Assembly: GCA_025055765.1 (NCBI GenBank)
Contig: JANWWS010000033.1
Coordinates: 62,001-126,000, forward strand
Direction of reading: 5' to 3'
Length of the DNA stretch: 64,000 bases
Origin: Leptospiraceae bacterium
GTDB taxonomy: Bacteria; Spirochaetota; Leptospiria; Turneriellales; Turneriellaceae
The notes under the pieces are model-generated. The model was not told the DNA's origin. It was given only the letters and a program-made list of their open reading frames with translations, and did not search any database. Positions within the stretch are counted from its first letter, which is position 1. The number at the start of each line of letters is the position of its first letter. This document shows, piece by piece, positions 42,730-52,409 of the stretch. The translations under genes and the position numbers were made by a program.

Positions 42730-43752
42730 CTATTTCATGCCCTTAATGAACTTTAGCTCCTCCAAATACCGACCTGCGCCCAAGGCTACACAATTAAGGG
42801 GATTTTCTGCTCTAATAACAGGAACACCTGTCTCTTTAGAGAGAAACTTATCAATACCTTTTAACAGGGATCCCCCTCCCGTAAGGACAATGCCCCTTTC
42901 TACTATGTCGGCTGCCAACTCTGGCGGAGTTTTCTCAAGGACTTGTTTGGTTCCATCTAAGATGGCATCGAGCGGCTCTTTGAGGGCCTTGCGCATTTCG
43001 ATGCTATCAATGACTAGGGTTCGTGGCAAACCAGTCATAGCATCACGGCCCCTAAGCTCATAAGTCTCTACCTTCTTGCTATCAGGATAGGCATTGCCAA
43101 TAGCAAATTTCGCTCTTTCCGCCGTAGCTTCTCCAATAACCAAATTGTAATGGCGACGCAGGTGGTTGATGATGGCTTCATCGAATTCGTCTCCTCCTAC
43201 TCGGATAGATTCCGCAATCACCATTCCGCCAAGGGAAATCACAGCAATCTCCGTCGTGCCCCCACCAATGTCAATAATCATGTTGCCTGCCGGCTCATGC
43301 ACGGGTATATTGGCCCCAATAGCCGCTGCCATGGCCTCCTCAATTAAGTAGATTTCTCTTGCCCCGGCTTGCTCCGCCGATTCCCGCACAGCCCTCCTCT
43401 CTACTTCGGTAATTCCGGAGGGTACCCCAATCACAATGCGCGGTTTAACTAAGGTAGTACGGTTGTGGACTTTATTAATAAAGTATCGTATCATTTTCTC
43501 GACAGTTTCAAAATCGGCAATAACCCCATCTTTCATGGGTCGGATGGCCACAATTTCACCTGGTGTTCGGCCTAGCATGCGCTTCGCCTCCTGACCTACG
43601 GCCACCACCTTACCTGTCCCTGCATGAACGGCAACAACCGATGGCTCGGAGAGCACAATTCCCTGACCCTTGACATAAACCAAGGTATTGGCAGTACCTA
43701 GATCTATGCCCATGTCGTTTGAGAATAACGAATGAATCCAGTCAAAGATCAT
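42730..43752 (-). CDS. mreB: cell-shape actin homologue MreB
   Basis: MreB forms membrane-associated filaments that guide wall elongation. The 340-aa protein has actin-fold ATP sites: [12 protein letters not shown] near 15-26, the [18 protein letters not shown] block near 160, and [15 protein letters not shown] near 290. [19 protein letters not shown] near 108 and [17 protein letters not shown] are diagnostic for MreB. A TAAAAT box ends 6 bases before its ATG, so its message could be leaderless (separate entry). Confidence 0.97.
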   Translation of the reverse strand: MIFDWIHSLFSNDMGIDLGTANTLVYVKGQGIVLSEPSVVAVHAGTGKVVAVGQEAKRMLGRTPGEIVAIRPMKDGVIADFETVEKMIRYFINKVHNRTTLVKPRIVIGVPSGITEVERRAVRESAEQAGAREIYLIEEAMAAAIGANIPVHEPAGNMIIDIGGGTTEIAVISLGGMVIAESIRVGGDEFDEAIINHLRRHYNLVIGEATAERAKFAIGNAYPDSKKVETYELRGRDAMTGLPRTLVIDSIEMRKALKEPLDAILDGTKQVLEKTPPELAADIVERGIVLTGGGSLLKGIDKFLSKETGVPVIRAENPLNCVALGAGRYLEELKFIKGMK

Positions 43753-43758
43753 AGCCCT

Positions 43759-43785
43759 ATTTTAAAAGAAAAGACAGCTTGACAA
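43759..43785 (-). promoter_or_regulatory. likely mreB promoter, near-leaderless
   Basis: On the minus strand TAAAAT (43764-43759) stands 6 bases before the ATG at 43752; TTGTCA (43785-43780) is 15 bases upstream of it. Transcription would begin on or next to the start codon. The 15-base spacing is short, so the -35 assignment is weak. Confidence 0.4.
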
Positions 43786-43889
43786 TCATTCTGCAATTCT
43801 CCCATTGCCCCTCTACTAGTGGTAGCCTTGGGGTTAGGCGAGAAAGCCTCAGCTTCTGTAAGAAACTCATGATCTCACCACAAGAAGCA

Positions 43890-44804
43890 ATGTCTGGCAC
43901 CAAGGTTGCTATCCTGGGTGCCACAGGCTTTATTGGAAGTGCCGTCGCACAAGAATTACAGCGAAGTGGTGCAAAACTTTTCCTTCTGGGTCGAAACGAA
44001 GAGAAGCTACGCCAACTGTTTCCCCTGGCTGAAGTCGCCTATTATGACGGCTCCCACCACATAGATTTAAGCCATAGACTTGAGGGAAGTGCCATAATCA
44101 TAAACCTCATAGGAGAGAGCGTTGCTCAAAGGTGGAACCGTGAAGTTAAGGAGAAAATAAGGTCAAGCCGCCTCAACTCCACCGTGTTTTTAGCTAATAA
44201 CGTGAAAAAAATGCATGTCAAACCTCAGATAGTCCTTCAAGCCTCAGCCATCGGTTACTATGGAAACAGAGGGGATGAGATTTTAGATGAAAATTCGCCC
44301 CCGGGTACGGGTTTTTTAGCAGAACTTGCCCAAGATTGGGAAAAAGCAGCCCAGCCCATCGCCGAGCATTGCCCACTGGCTATTTTAAGATTTGGCATTG
44401 TTCTTGGCAAAAATGGTGGCTTTATGACCCGGGTTGCCCCTCTCTTCCGCCTCTTCTTAGGAGGTCATCTAGGCAGTGGAAAGCAATTCCTATCGTGGAT
44501 ACACTTAAAGGATGTCTTAGGAATTGTGCGCTTTCTTATCGACAAACGACAGGGTGGAACATATAACGTTACCAGCCCCCAGCCCTTGGCCGCAAAGGAA
44601 TTTTTTCGTGAGCTAGGCAAGGCAATCCACCGCCCCTCCTGGCTACATGCCCCTGAATTTGTGTTGCATCTCCTCTACGGAGAAATGGCCAAGGAAGTTT
44701 TACTCTCAGGTCAAAGAGTTCTCCCTCTCGCCTTGCAACAAAAAGGCTACTCCTTTCGCTTTCCTATTCTGCCTCTGGCTATCCATTCCCTCCTGCACGA
44801 GTAA
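43890..44804 (+). CDS. TIGR01777-family NAD(P)-dependent epimerase/dehydratase-like protein
   Basis: This 304-aa protein is an extended SDR (SulA/YfcH-like family). The nucleotide loop is ILGATGFIGSAV (8-19), followed by the family blocks NLIGESVAQRWNREVKEKIR, SAIGYYGNRGDEILDE and LRFGIVLGKNGG. The YxxxK catalytic pair is not in its classical form, as is common in this family. I choose the ATG at 43890; the frame stays open upstream, with ATG at 43869 as the other option, but the extra residues have no similarity. Its substrate is unknown. Confidence 0.87.
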   Translation: MSGTKVAILGATGFIGSAVAQELQRSGAKLFLLGRNEEKLRQLFPLAEVAYYDGSHHIDLSHRLEGSAIIINLIGESVAQRWNREVKEKIRSSRLNSTVFLANNVKKMHVKPQIVLQASAIGYYGNRGDEILDENSPPGTGFLAELAQDWEKAAQPIAEHCPLAILRFGIVLGKNGGFMTRVAPLFRLFLGGHLGSGKQFLSWIHLKDVLGIVRFLIDKRQGGTYNVTSPQPLAAKEFFRELGKAIHRPSWLHAPEFVLHLLYGEMAKEVLLSGQRVLPLALQQKGYSFRFPILPLAIHSLLHE

Positions 44805-44881
44805 GGCAAAAAAATGCGGAAAAGGAAAAAAACTTGCCATTTTAGGTAATTTTGCAAAGCTTGCGGTAAGCTGAGGTGAGT

Positions 44882-45592
44882 ATGCTACAGATGGAACAAT
44901 TAGATACCCTAGAAGCAAGAGTGGTGAAGGCCCTTGAACTCATATCAGATCTTCGCTTAGAGAATAGTCAGCTAGAGGCAGAAGCAGAAAAACTTAAGTC
45001 AAGCAACGACCAATTGAAATTATTAGCCGAAGACAAGGAAAGACAGGCCCAAAAACTACAAGAGGAACTTAATGAAGCCAAAAACGAACTACTGCGTCTG
45101 AAAGCCCGAGAAGAAGAACTTGAAAAACGAATTCTCACCATAATAGCCAAACTCGACCAAGTGCAAACTTTTGAGAGACAAAAGGAGGCACCTCCTGCCG
45201 CAACCACATCACCTGCCCAGGAGCTAACTACGGCAAAGCCAGAGGAGGTCGAAGCAGCTCCTCTGGCGGGACAAGCACCACCATCCCTGAACAACCTGCA
45301 AGTCAAAGATGAAGAAGAAGCTCTCATTGTAGAAGAAACGCCCGAAACAGAAGAAAAAGCGGCGGCTCCCTCAGCACCCATTGTGGACGAAAAAGGCGGA
45401 GATAGCGAAGAAGAAGAGATTATCTTGTTAGAAGACGAAGATGAAGAAATCATTATTTCCGATGAAGAACCTAAATCAGAAGAAAAGATAGCAAGTGAGG
45501 AGGTCCGCCCAACAGAGGAGGAAGATGTCTTAGGTGTGTTTGATGAGGAAGACGAGGAAGACTTCTTAATAGTAGATGAGGAGAGCAAGTAG
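44882..45592 (+). CDS. coiled-coil protein with long acidic tail, upstream of zapA
   Basis: The first 110 residues are a strong coiled coil with many Leu at heptad positions (VVKALELISDLRLENSQLEA and onward). The rest, about residues 110-235, is low-complexity and very acidic (EEEEIILLEDEDEEIIISDE), Pro- and Ala-rich at its start. No domain is recognised. Its position 5 bases before zapA suggests a ZapB-like cell-division partner, but sequence similarity to ZapB is not evident. Start may be GTG at 44876 or ATG at 44882, the latter preceded by GAGGTGAGT. Confidence 0.65.
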   Translation: MLQMEQLDTLEARVVKALELISDLRLENSQLEAEAEKLKSSNDQLKLLAEDKERQAQKLQEELNEAKNELLRLKAREEELEKRILTIIAKLDQVQTFERQKEAPPAATTSPAQELTTAKPEEVEAAPLAGQAPPSLNNLQVKDEEEALIVEETPETEEKAAAPSAPIVDEKGGDSEEEEIILLEDEDEEIIISDEEPKSEEKIASEEVRPTEEEDVLGVFDEEDEEDFLIVDEESK

Positions 45593-45597
45593 TTACG

Positions 45598-45939
45598 TTG
45601 GCAGAAACACAACTTACAACTACACGAGTTGAAATTTTAGGGCGCCCCTACACTCTGAAGGGGGATGTAGACCCCCAATACATGGTACAATTAGCAGATT
45701 ATGTGAATGGCCGACTGCGGGAGTTGCGGCAAATAGCACCCCAAGCTGATTTTCAAAGACTGGTACTTCTGCTCTGCCTCAATCTAGCTGATGAAATTTT
45801 TGAATTGCGCAAAAGGCTGAACCAAATCCCCGAAGGCCTTACACCAGAGACTCTACGTGCCATGTACGAAAAAACGCAGAATCTTATTGAAAAGCTTGAA
45901 GCAGGGCTAATTGGGGAACCCTTGCGTGAATTAAAATAA
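45598..45939 (+). CDS. zapA: cell division protein ZapA
   Basis: ZapA binds FtsZ and bundles the Z-ring. The 113-aa protein shows the ZapA domain: TRVEILGRPYTLKGDVDPQY followed by LADYVNGRLRELRQ, then a coiled-coil helix (LNLADEIFELRKRLNQI). It starts with TTG at 45598; no ATG or GTG is available early enough in frame, and a GGAG lies 13 bases upstream. The gene follows the acidic coiled-coil protein by 5 bases and its 3' end overlaps the SprA-like gene by 9 bases. Confidence 0.88.
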   Translation: MAETQLTTTRVEILGRPYTLKGDVDPQYMVQLADYVNGRLRELRQIAPQADFQRLVLLLCLNLADEIFELRKRLNQIPEGLTPETLRAMYEKTQNLIEKLEAGLIGEPLRELK

Positions 45940-48900
45940 GATCCTTGCCCCAAGACCTACTTGAAACGAAAAAATTTCCTGCCTGATTTTGCGTGTTACA
46001 GGATCACGGTAACTATCCCAAACCAGTCGCAAGTCAAAATCTCCACTTACATTAGGATGCAGGTTCATATCAATTTTTTGGTATAACGTGTACTGGTCTA
46101 AGGTGGGCTTGGTCAACAATTGATAGATATCGTAATAGAGGCGGTTTAAATTGAGCGAAAAACGAATTTGGTAGCGAGGGTTATAGCGCAACATGAGTCC
46201 TGTAAGTTCCTGTAATAGGTTTTTGAGTCCAACCATTTCTGTACGGTATTCCACAGCATAATCATAGCCATACTCCCGCTCACGAATACCGGTAGAAGGA
46301 CGGGGGGGGATGGATTTTAAAATTAGCACATCCTCTGGGGGGTCTGTCGAGCGGATATAATGTTCCTCGTTATAGTCGCGAATCGTTATGCCAACCTGAA
46401 AGGCAAGAGAGCTAAATGTTCCTCCTCGTTCGTACCAGCCAAAATTAAGCCCAAAAGTGGGATTAATTCTGTCTTCCCGTAAGTTTTCTGTAATGCGCAT
46501 AGTGCGATCATAAGCTAAATTGAGATCCAAACTTGAGGAATGACCTTCTTTCTTTGCCCAAAACCAAAAGTCGAGTAGCTGCATGAGGTCCCATGTCTGT
46601 AGAACAGAATAGCCCCAATTGGCCGACTGGGAAGGTAAAGCCTTAAGATTGTTGCGCACAGTGTTTTGAGCGAGGCGAACATCGGTTCTTAAAGTCAAAG
46701 GAGAAAAAACATCCCATTGGGCAGAGGTATTAAAGTTTTCCCTTAGGGTAATACTGTTGTCATAGTTTTGAAAAGCCATATCATAGCCAGGTTCGGCTTG
46801 TGGCACAAGGGTCATCTGGCGCACAAAATCACGAGCTCGCGAAAAATTGTTCCGACCCACATTCTTCGTGGAGGTAAAATGGTGCCACATGGGGTACTGC
46901 CAAATGAAGTAAGTATGTTCCGCTAAAGGAGGTAAGGTACGGCGAAGACCATAAGGATCTTCATAGATCCCTGTTTTCGCAGTAAAGGGTAACGAATTTT
47001 CATTAAAAAGAATTTCTCTTGTGAAAGAGGGAGTGAGGGCACGCAAAATAGAAAAGCGTGGAAAAACTTTTTCGAAACTTATGGGTAAGGTAATCTTCGC
47101 CATTGTCTGAGTAAGTGGTTGCTTAAGCCTCTGATAGCGTGGCATCTGGTAAGTTAAGATGTTGTCACGGAACGACGTTTCCTGATAGCTTGCCGTAAGT
47201 GTAAACTGAGGAGAAAAAATGGCAAGATTTTGCCACAAGAATTGAAGCTCATAGTTAGTCTGGCGCTGACGGTAGCGAAAATCCCTTGGCTGGCTGAACC
47301 AAGGTAAATAGAAATCTCCCTCTACAGGGGTGAGGTTATTGTTGTCGGTATAATTCTTAAACACAAGCTTAGTACTGCGATGTGCGTAGGAAGGATTAAG
47401 ACTAATGGGGCCCCATTCCAAAGCTAGACTACTTGTAGCATCTTCCATTTGCTCTTTTTCTTGGCGGTCAGTATAAACCTCTGGTAAGAGAAAAAGGGGC
47501 ATGGCCGGTATGTGGCTTTGTTCTGAACGAGAAAAAAAACGCACACTGCTTTTAAGCTCATAACGGATTTTTGTTTTAAATATTTCGGGAAAATTCTCCT
47601 GAAGTATTAATGCCGGCGTGTGGGTGCGCTCCTTGACGACAAACTTTTGCCGGCGAGGGTTCTGGGCAAGTAAAGGATTTGTTTCAGCCACGACCTGGCT
47701 ACGCTCATGGTCAAAACGGCGGTACTGGTGGCTCAGGGTTAACTGCGGCACATGGGGGTTGGCAAAGCGAAAAAACTGCTCTATGGCATGATCTTGAGAG
47801 TGTGTACGGCCCTGCTGGTTTACATTGGCAGTAACCACTTCTGGGTCGGCATCACTCAATATTTGCAAGAGGCTATAGCGGCTACGCCAGAAGGGAAAAA
47901 GAGCTGTGCCAACCTGGAACTCTTGGCGCCTTTCATCCATATTCGTTTCTGTTTGACCCACTGAAGCAAAGCGTCTGCCCCGAAATCTTTCTTTATAATT
48001 AAGTTTGATATCAGATAAAATGGGTACACCACTTGCTGTTACAAAAATAGGCTTAGTGATTTCCATAGTAAATTCTGTTTTATAGGCATCATCTATTTGA
48101 ACTCGGGGCTCTTCTACATAAATTTCGTTAACCCAAATAACGCCCTTGGCCTGGGGATTTTCGGTACGCACTCCTACGGAAAGTACATTGATTTCTTTTA
48201 AGTTTACCTGCCCTGATTGTTTTTGGCTCTGCCTTAAGAGAAACTGTAGTTTTTGCCAACCTGAATTTTTTATAGGAGATGAAAACTCAAGGTAATCCCG
48301 TTCACTGGAACCTATGCGGAAAAGAAAGCTCGTTTGGGGAGGCTCGTCCCGGTAATTAACCCAAACAGTAATTTTGTCATAAAAGCGCAAATCCATGGTG
48401 TTACTAAAATTTCGCCTCACCGTGATTTCTTGGTAATTGGTTGAGCTAAAGTCGTATGCTAGACGCAGAGCAGCTTCTCTCATGCGCGCATATTCCGTGT
48501 TAGTGCGCCTACCATGCAAGGCCTCCCATGTCGATCTTTGGGATAAGAGAAAAGACTCAGTGCGATATTCGTTTTTGGAAAAAAAATTATCGATATTGGC
48601 TACCGAAAACACCTGGGGGTCTGTCACAGTCTCGCTGACATTGTCATAGCGAAGGGCCTCAATAAAACGCCACCGGGAACCTCCAAAGCGCATCCCGGAA
48701 ATGAGCATTCTACCCTTACCATTTTCCGATCCCGGCAATGGGCGCAGATAGAGCCTAATTGTCCGAACCTGCCGCAGGGCTTTTTTTTCTTCTGGGGTCA
48801 GTCTTCCCTTGTCAATTTGAATGCGAAAGAGCTTCCAGTCACCTGGTAAAAGGGTATTACTATGACCTTGCTCAAAAACATAGGCATTGTTACTGCTAAC

Positions 48901-51900
48901 AGGTATTGTCAGGATAGCTTGATCTTGGCTTAACAGCCCATTGCGGTCAAGATCTTCTGTGTCAAGCACACCATTGCCTTTCGTTACCGGAAATCCCGCA
49001 ATGTCAGGTCCAGCACCCACTATGGTCCTGGCAGAGTCGCAGTTGGGTGGATCAAAGACATAACCCCTATCCTCCGAGCGCAACCCATCTCGTTCCGCAT
49101 CTAATACAAAATTACGCTCACCTGCATCCCAATATTCAAAACTATCGCGAATACCATTTCCATTGGTGTCTCCATCCACACCATCAAGCCCAAAGTCTTC
49201 GCTGTCAAGCCGTCCATCAGAATCACTGTCTTCACTCACGGTACCCAAATCGAGAAACCACTCCACTCCCGACAAGGCCACCGCATCTATGAGCCGTGCA
49301 TTAAATTCAAGGTAGGTAATATTACTAAAGTCGGCCCCAATGGGAGAAAAGTTCCGTGTCATCACGGCAACATAGCGATTTGAACTTAGAGGAGCCAGCG
49401 AGAAATCAAATTCAAGTACAAGAGAGACCTGTCTTTCTGCCTGCGCTACATTCAGCTGCGAGGGATCTAAGTGACCCTCTGCCACATTGTATGGCCCAGA
49501 AAGTTGGCTATAGGGAGGTGAGGCAAAGGGCGAGACACCCAAATCAAGTAAGCCCCGCCTTACATCCGCAGGATCCCGGTAGTAGCGATAGTATAGGGGG
49601 GCTCTACTGCAAGGATGAAAAAAGACATTAGTCCCCGGCACAAGGGGAGGTGAAGCAAGTATCCAGTCTTTGTCAGAGATCTCAATGTCAAATACATCCT
49701 CCGAAGATTCCATATCATCGATTAAAGCCATCCCAAAGGTATTTGGGTTGTAAAACGAACGAGCATATTCCCCATAAGCATTGATCTTTACAGGAAGTAA
49801 GTCAAAGTCTACTCCTGGGACAGTATTGAACAAGCGAGTAATCCGTTCTTCGTCAAAATTGAGGTTAAGGTCAAACTCTGCCACAAGCCGGGAAATAGGC
49901 TCTTGTCCTGGTAGAGGAGCTACCGTAGGTTCAAATTGCCCATTGTAGAGTATAGTTGAGCCAAGCTTTACACTGCGATTTGCCTCGTAATCCGTACGCA
50001 ATCCAGCAATGTAGCCCTGTGTACTTGTACCAAAAGGAGAATACTCATAGCTAATTTCAATAACTGTATCTGGACCAATCACTGGGTCATTGGGATTGAT
50101 AAACGAAAAATAACCAGAGTTATAATCCACGTAATACTTCGATGGATCGACCAAAGCACCGTTAATACGCACAACCACCGTATTGCGCATGATATTGGTA
50201 TGGGAAAGCCGGTAGTTGCGCACCTCGTGGCGAAAGTCCGCCCTTAGGTAAACTAGCGAATTTTCTGCCACAAACGATGGCTGTCGGTCTGTGTAAATGG
50301 TACTTTCCGCCAGAGGCGTAAGATAGAAATTACCCGAAGAGTCCCTGAGTTGTTTAAAGGGCTCCCGCAAATTAAACGAGATAATCCCTTGCAAAAAGTC
50401 AATTTGGTAGCTACCTAGCTGAGCAAGTTGCCCCACGTTTTGAAAGCCGCGGTTAACCACGCCCAATTGAAAGGCCGCTTCTTGGATAATAGGCACACCT
50501 AGTTCATAAATCCCCCTTACTTCGTAGATATCCAAATTAAACTTTTGGTCATCAATAATAATGACGTCCTGACTGCCGTTGTAGTCCACATCTTCTTGCA
50601 GAGTGCTTTCCCAGCGCAAGAAGGTCTCAATTACACCTGTACCACCATCCTGCCAAGCAGTGGGATCGCAAGTAGGACCTCCCGAGGCACGAGTGTATTG
50701 CACAAAAAGACGAAAATTGTCACTAATCCCCCTAAAAAAGACGATGCGCCCCATACGGGGATTAAAGCCATAATCCTTACCTTCTTGCAAGAGATGGTAG
50801 GTACCAAGAGAATTACAGGTGGTAAGCTGGCAGCGTAAGGAAATTTTTTCCCAAGGCACAGCAGAAAGTGCTGTATCATTGCGCGGGTCCCGGTCATCGA
50901 GATAAATACGCAAAGAGCCAGGATCAATATCTACCGGCAACGGCACAAAAGTAGCGGCATTGGCCTTACGAGAGGTAAGGGTGGCTAGGGCTTGAGGGGA
51001 ATTCTTATCCCAGGAAGAAGCGTTAATGACGGGAGAGCAGCCATCCCCATAATGAAGGAAGGGTTCAAGCTGGTAATACTTGCGAGGTGTGAAGCGGTAT
51101 TCTGGCAGGAGCACCGTGCTATTTCGGAATCCTCCGGTAAAACGGTCAATGGCATGCTCTCCCTGGGTAAGGGTGGCAATGGTATGGAATTTCAACTTCC
51201 CTCTTTCCATGCGGGATTCGAGACCCACGGTTTGCTTGCCTCGTTGCTCAAAGACAGCAAACTCAGACTTCGGGAAAGAAAGTTCAATATTGCCAAAGGT
51301 TACCTCTTGTACAAATTCACGTCGGCGTAGGGCTTTATATTGTACTTTAAACGTATTTTCTGTCTGCCTTTCGTTTTTGTCAAAATCGATGTCCACCGTT
51401 ACACGTCGCCCTATTTTCCCCTTAATATTAACCTTCATATCCATATTTAGGTCAAACCCACGCCGTATGGTATTAGAAGTAGCTAGGAGAGTGTCGTTGA
51501 GGCGATCTTCCTGACTTACATAAAAGCTATCGCCGTAAGTAGCCCGCATATTCGTGCGTCCAAAGATGCGTAGTCGTACCGCACCATAATCAACTCCAAA
51601 ACCCCTTTCCCCTTCACTTACCAAAACATCTTGCTCCGCCTCCCATTTTTGGTACTCATGAAAATCCCCTTCGTAAAAGGCAAAGTCCTCTTCTTCCCGC
51701 ATTTGAAATTCTCGCTCCCAATCGCGATCTTCTTCGACAAGGGATAATTGGTCCTCTTCTTGCAACCACCGCTGCCACAGTTTACGCCGGCGTTCTTTGA
51801 CCCTCTCTTCTTGCTTTTCTGAGGCGCTTAAATCTAAAAGCCAAAAGTGAGTGTGGGTGAGAAAGAAATAAGCAAAAAGAAAAATAAGGGTAAAACTAAT

Positions 51901-51930
51901 TAGCCTTATATTAAGTCGAAGAACACTCAC
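45931..51930 (-). CDS. SprA-like giant outer-membrane protein
   Basis: This 1999-aa protein resembles SprA, the type IX secretion translocon barrel of Bacteroidota. A signal anchor (about 8-30) precedes a charged Arg/Glu-rich region. SprA-like stretches follow: DLNMDMKVNIKGKIGRRVTV followed by DIDFDKN, and VTFGNIELSFPKSEF. A Ca-binding-like Asp repeat is at about 895-935 (SDSDGRLDSEDFGLDG, DTNGNGIRDSFEYWD). The C-terminal half is barrel-like and ends with GARILF. It starts at GTG 51930. SprA homology is judged by eye. Overlap with the PorV-like gene's functional class is notable (finding). Confidence 0.75.
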   Translation of the reverse strand: MSVLRLNIRLISFTLIFLFAYFFLTHTHFWLLDLSASEKQEERVKERRRKLWQRWLQEEDQLSLVEEDRDWEREFQMREEEDFAFYEGDFHEYQKWEAEQDVLVSEGERGFGVDYGAVRLRIFGRTNMRATYGDSFYVSQEDRLNDTLLATSNTIRRGFDLNMDMKVNIKGKIGRRVTVDIDFDKNERQTENTFKVQYKALRRREFVQEVTFGNIELSFPKSEFAVFEQRGKQTVGLESRMERGKLKFHTIATLTQGEHAIDRFTGGFRNSTVLLPEYRFTPRKYYQLEPFLHYGDGCSPVINASSWDKNSPQALATLTSRKANAATFVPLPVDIDPGSLRIYLDDRDPRNDTALSAVPWEKISLRCQLTTCNSLGTYHLLQEGKDYGFNPRMGRIVFFRGISDNFRLFVQYTRASGGPTCDPTAWQDGGTGVIETFLRWESTLQEDVDYNGSQDVIIIDDQKFNLDIYEVRGIYELGVPIIQEAAFQLGVVNRGFQNVGQLAQLGSYQIDFLQGIISFNLREPFKQLRDSSGNFYLTPLAESTIYTDRQPSFVAENSLVYLRADFRHEVRNYRLSHTNIMRNTVVVRINGALVDPSKYYVDYNSGYFSFINPNDPVIGPDTVIEISYEYSPFGTSTQGYIAGLRTDYEANRSVKLGSTILYNGQFEPTVAPLPGQEPISRLVAEFDLNLNFDEERITRLFNTVPGVDFDLLPVKINAYGEYARSFYNPNTFGMALIDDMESSEDVFDIEISDKDWILASPPLVPGTNVFFHPCSRAPLYYRYYRDPADVRRGLLDLGVSPFASPPYSQLSGPYNVAEGHLDPSQLNVAQAERQVSLVLEFDFSLAPLSSNRYVAVMTRNFSPIGADFSNITYLEFNARLIDAVALSGVEWFLDLGTVSEDSDSDGRLDSEDFGLDGVDGDTNGNGIRDSFEYWDAGERNFVLDAERDGLRSEDRGYVFDPPNCDSARTIVGAGPDIAGFPVTKGNGVLDTEDLDRNGLLSQDQAILTIPVSSNNAYVFEQGHSNTLLPGDWKLFRIQIDKGRLTPEEKKALRQVRTIRLYLRPLPGSENGKGRMLISGMRFGGSRWRFIEALRYDNVSETVTDPQVFSVANIDNFFSKNEYRTESFLLSQRSTWEALHGRRTNTEYARMREAALRLAYDFSSTNYQEITVRRNFSNTMDLRFYDKITVWVNYRDEPPQTSFLFRIGSSERDYLEFSSPIKNSGWQKLQFLLRQSQKQSGQVNLKEINVLSVGVRTENPQAKGVIWVNEIYVEEPRVQIDDAYKTEFTMEITKPIFVTASGVPILSDIKLNYKERFRGRRFASVGQTETNMDERRQEFQVGTALFPFWRSRYSLLQILSDADPEVVTANVNQQGRTHSQDHAIEQFFRFANPHVPQLTLSHQYRRFDHERSQVVAETNPLLAQNPRRQKFVVKERTHTPALILQENFPEIFKTKIRYELKSSVRFFSRSEQSHIPAMPLFLLPEVYTDRQEKEQMEDATSSLALEWGPISLNPSYAHRSTKLVFKNYTDNNNLTPVEGDFYLPWFSQPRDFRYRQRQTNYELQFLWQNLAIFSPQFTLTASYQETSFRDNILTYQMPRYQRLKQPLTQTMAKITLPISFEKVFPRFSILRALTPSFTREILFNENSLPFTAKTGIYEDPYGLRRTLPPLAEHTYFIWQYPMWHHFTSTKNVGRNNFSRARDFVRQMTLVPQAEPGYDMAFQNYDNSITLRENFNTSAQWDVFSPLTLRTDVRLAQNTVRNNLKALPSQSANWGYSVLQTWDLMQLLDFWFWAKKEGHSSSLDLNLAYDRTMRITENLREDRINPTFGLNFGWYERGGTFSSLAFQVGITIRDYNEEHYIRSTDPPEDVLILKSIPPRPSTGIREREYGYDYAVEYRTEMVGLKNLLQELTGLMLRYNPRYQIRFSLNLNRLYYDIYQLLTKPTLDQYTLYQKIDMNLHPNVSGDFDLRLVWDSYRDPVTRKIRQEIFSFQVGLGARILF

Positions 51931-51968
51931 CCCAGCCTTTTAGACGAGAAAAAACTGCCCTTGGGGTT

Positions 51969-52310
51969 TTAGCTATCACCTTGGAGGCGGTTTCTCAATT
52001 CTACTTCGGTTAGAATCGGGAAAACATTTATAAGTCCAGAAATCTTAAAAACCTTTTCAATTGTGGGCTTAAGACCGGCTAAGGAAACCTTACCACCAGC
52101 CTCCTGTATCTGATGAGCAATCTTGATAAGTGTGCCTATACCACTTGAATCGACAAAGTTAATATTCGAAAAGTCAATGAAAACTTCTGTGTTCTTGCCA
52201 ACAGCTATTTTATCCATACGATTCTTTAATTCGAGAGAGGAGTACATATCTAAACTTCCCTTTGGCTGGAGGACTACCAGATCCCCCTTTTGCACTACCT
52301 GGATCTCCAT
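51969..52310 (-). CDS. STAS-domain anti-sigma-factor antagonist
   Basis: This 113-aa protein is a SpoIIAA-like STAS domain. The phosphorylatable serine lies in FVDSSGIGTL (S55-S56), the position used by anti-sigma kinases. A SpoIIE-type phosphatase, such as the one at 8036-10153, would reverse it. It diverges from a small exported-protein gene. Its partner kinase is not in the window. The start is the ATG at 52310. Confidence 0.92.
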   Translation of the reverse strand: MEIQVVQKGDLVVLQPKGSLDMYSSLELKNRMDKIAVGKNTEVFIDFSNINFVDSSGIGTLIKIAHQIQEAGGKVSLAGLKPTIEKVFKISGLINVFPILTEVELRNRLQGDS

Positions 52311-52409
52311 AATACCCCTCCCAAAAAAATCTTGCCCTGGTGTGGAACCATGCTATATAGTTACTTTGCGGTGGCAACATAAAGAAAAACCGCAAAAGGA
52401 GTAGCGTTC

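Noticed and set aside
44968-45612. 214-codon minus-strand frame made mostly of Ser
   Set aside because: It is the antisense of the acidic coiled-coil gene; Glu and Asp codons read backwards give Ser-rich frames.
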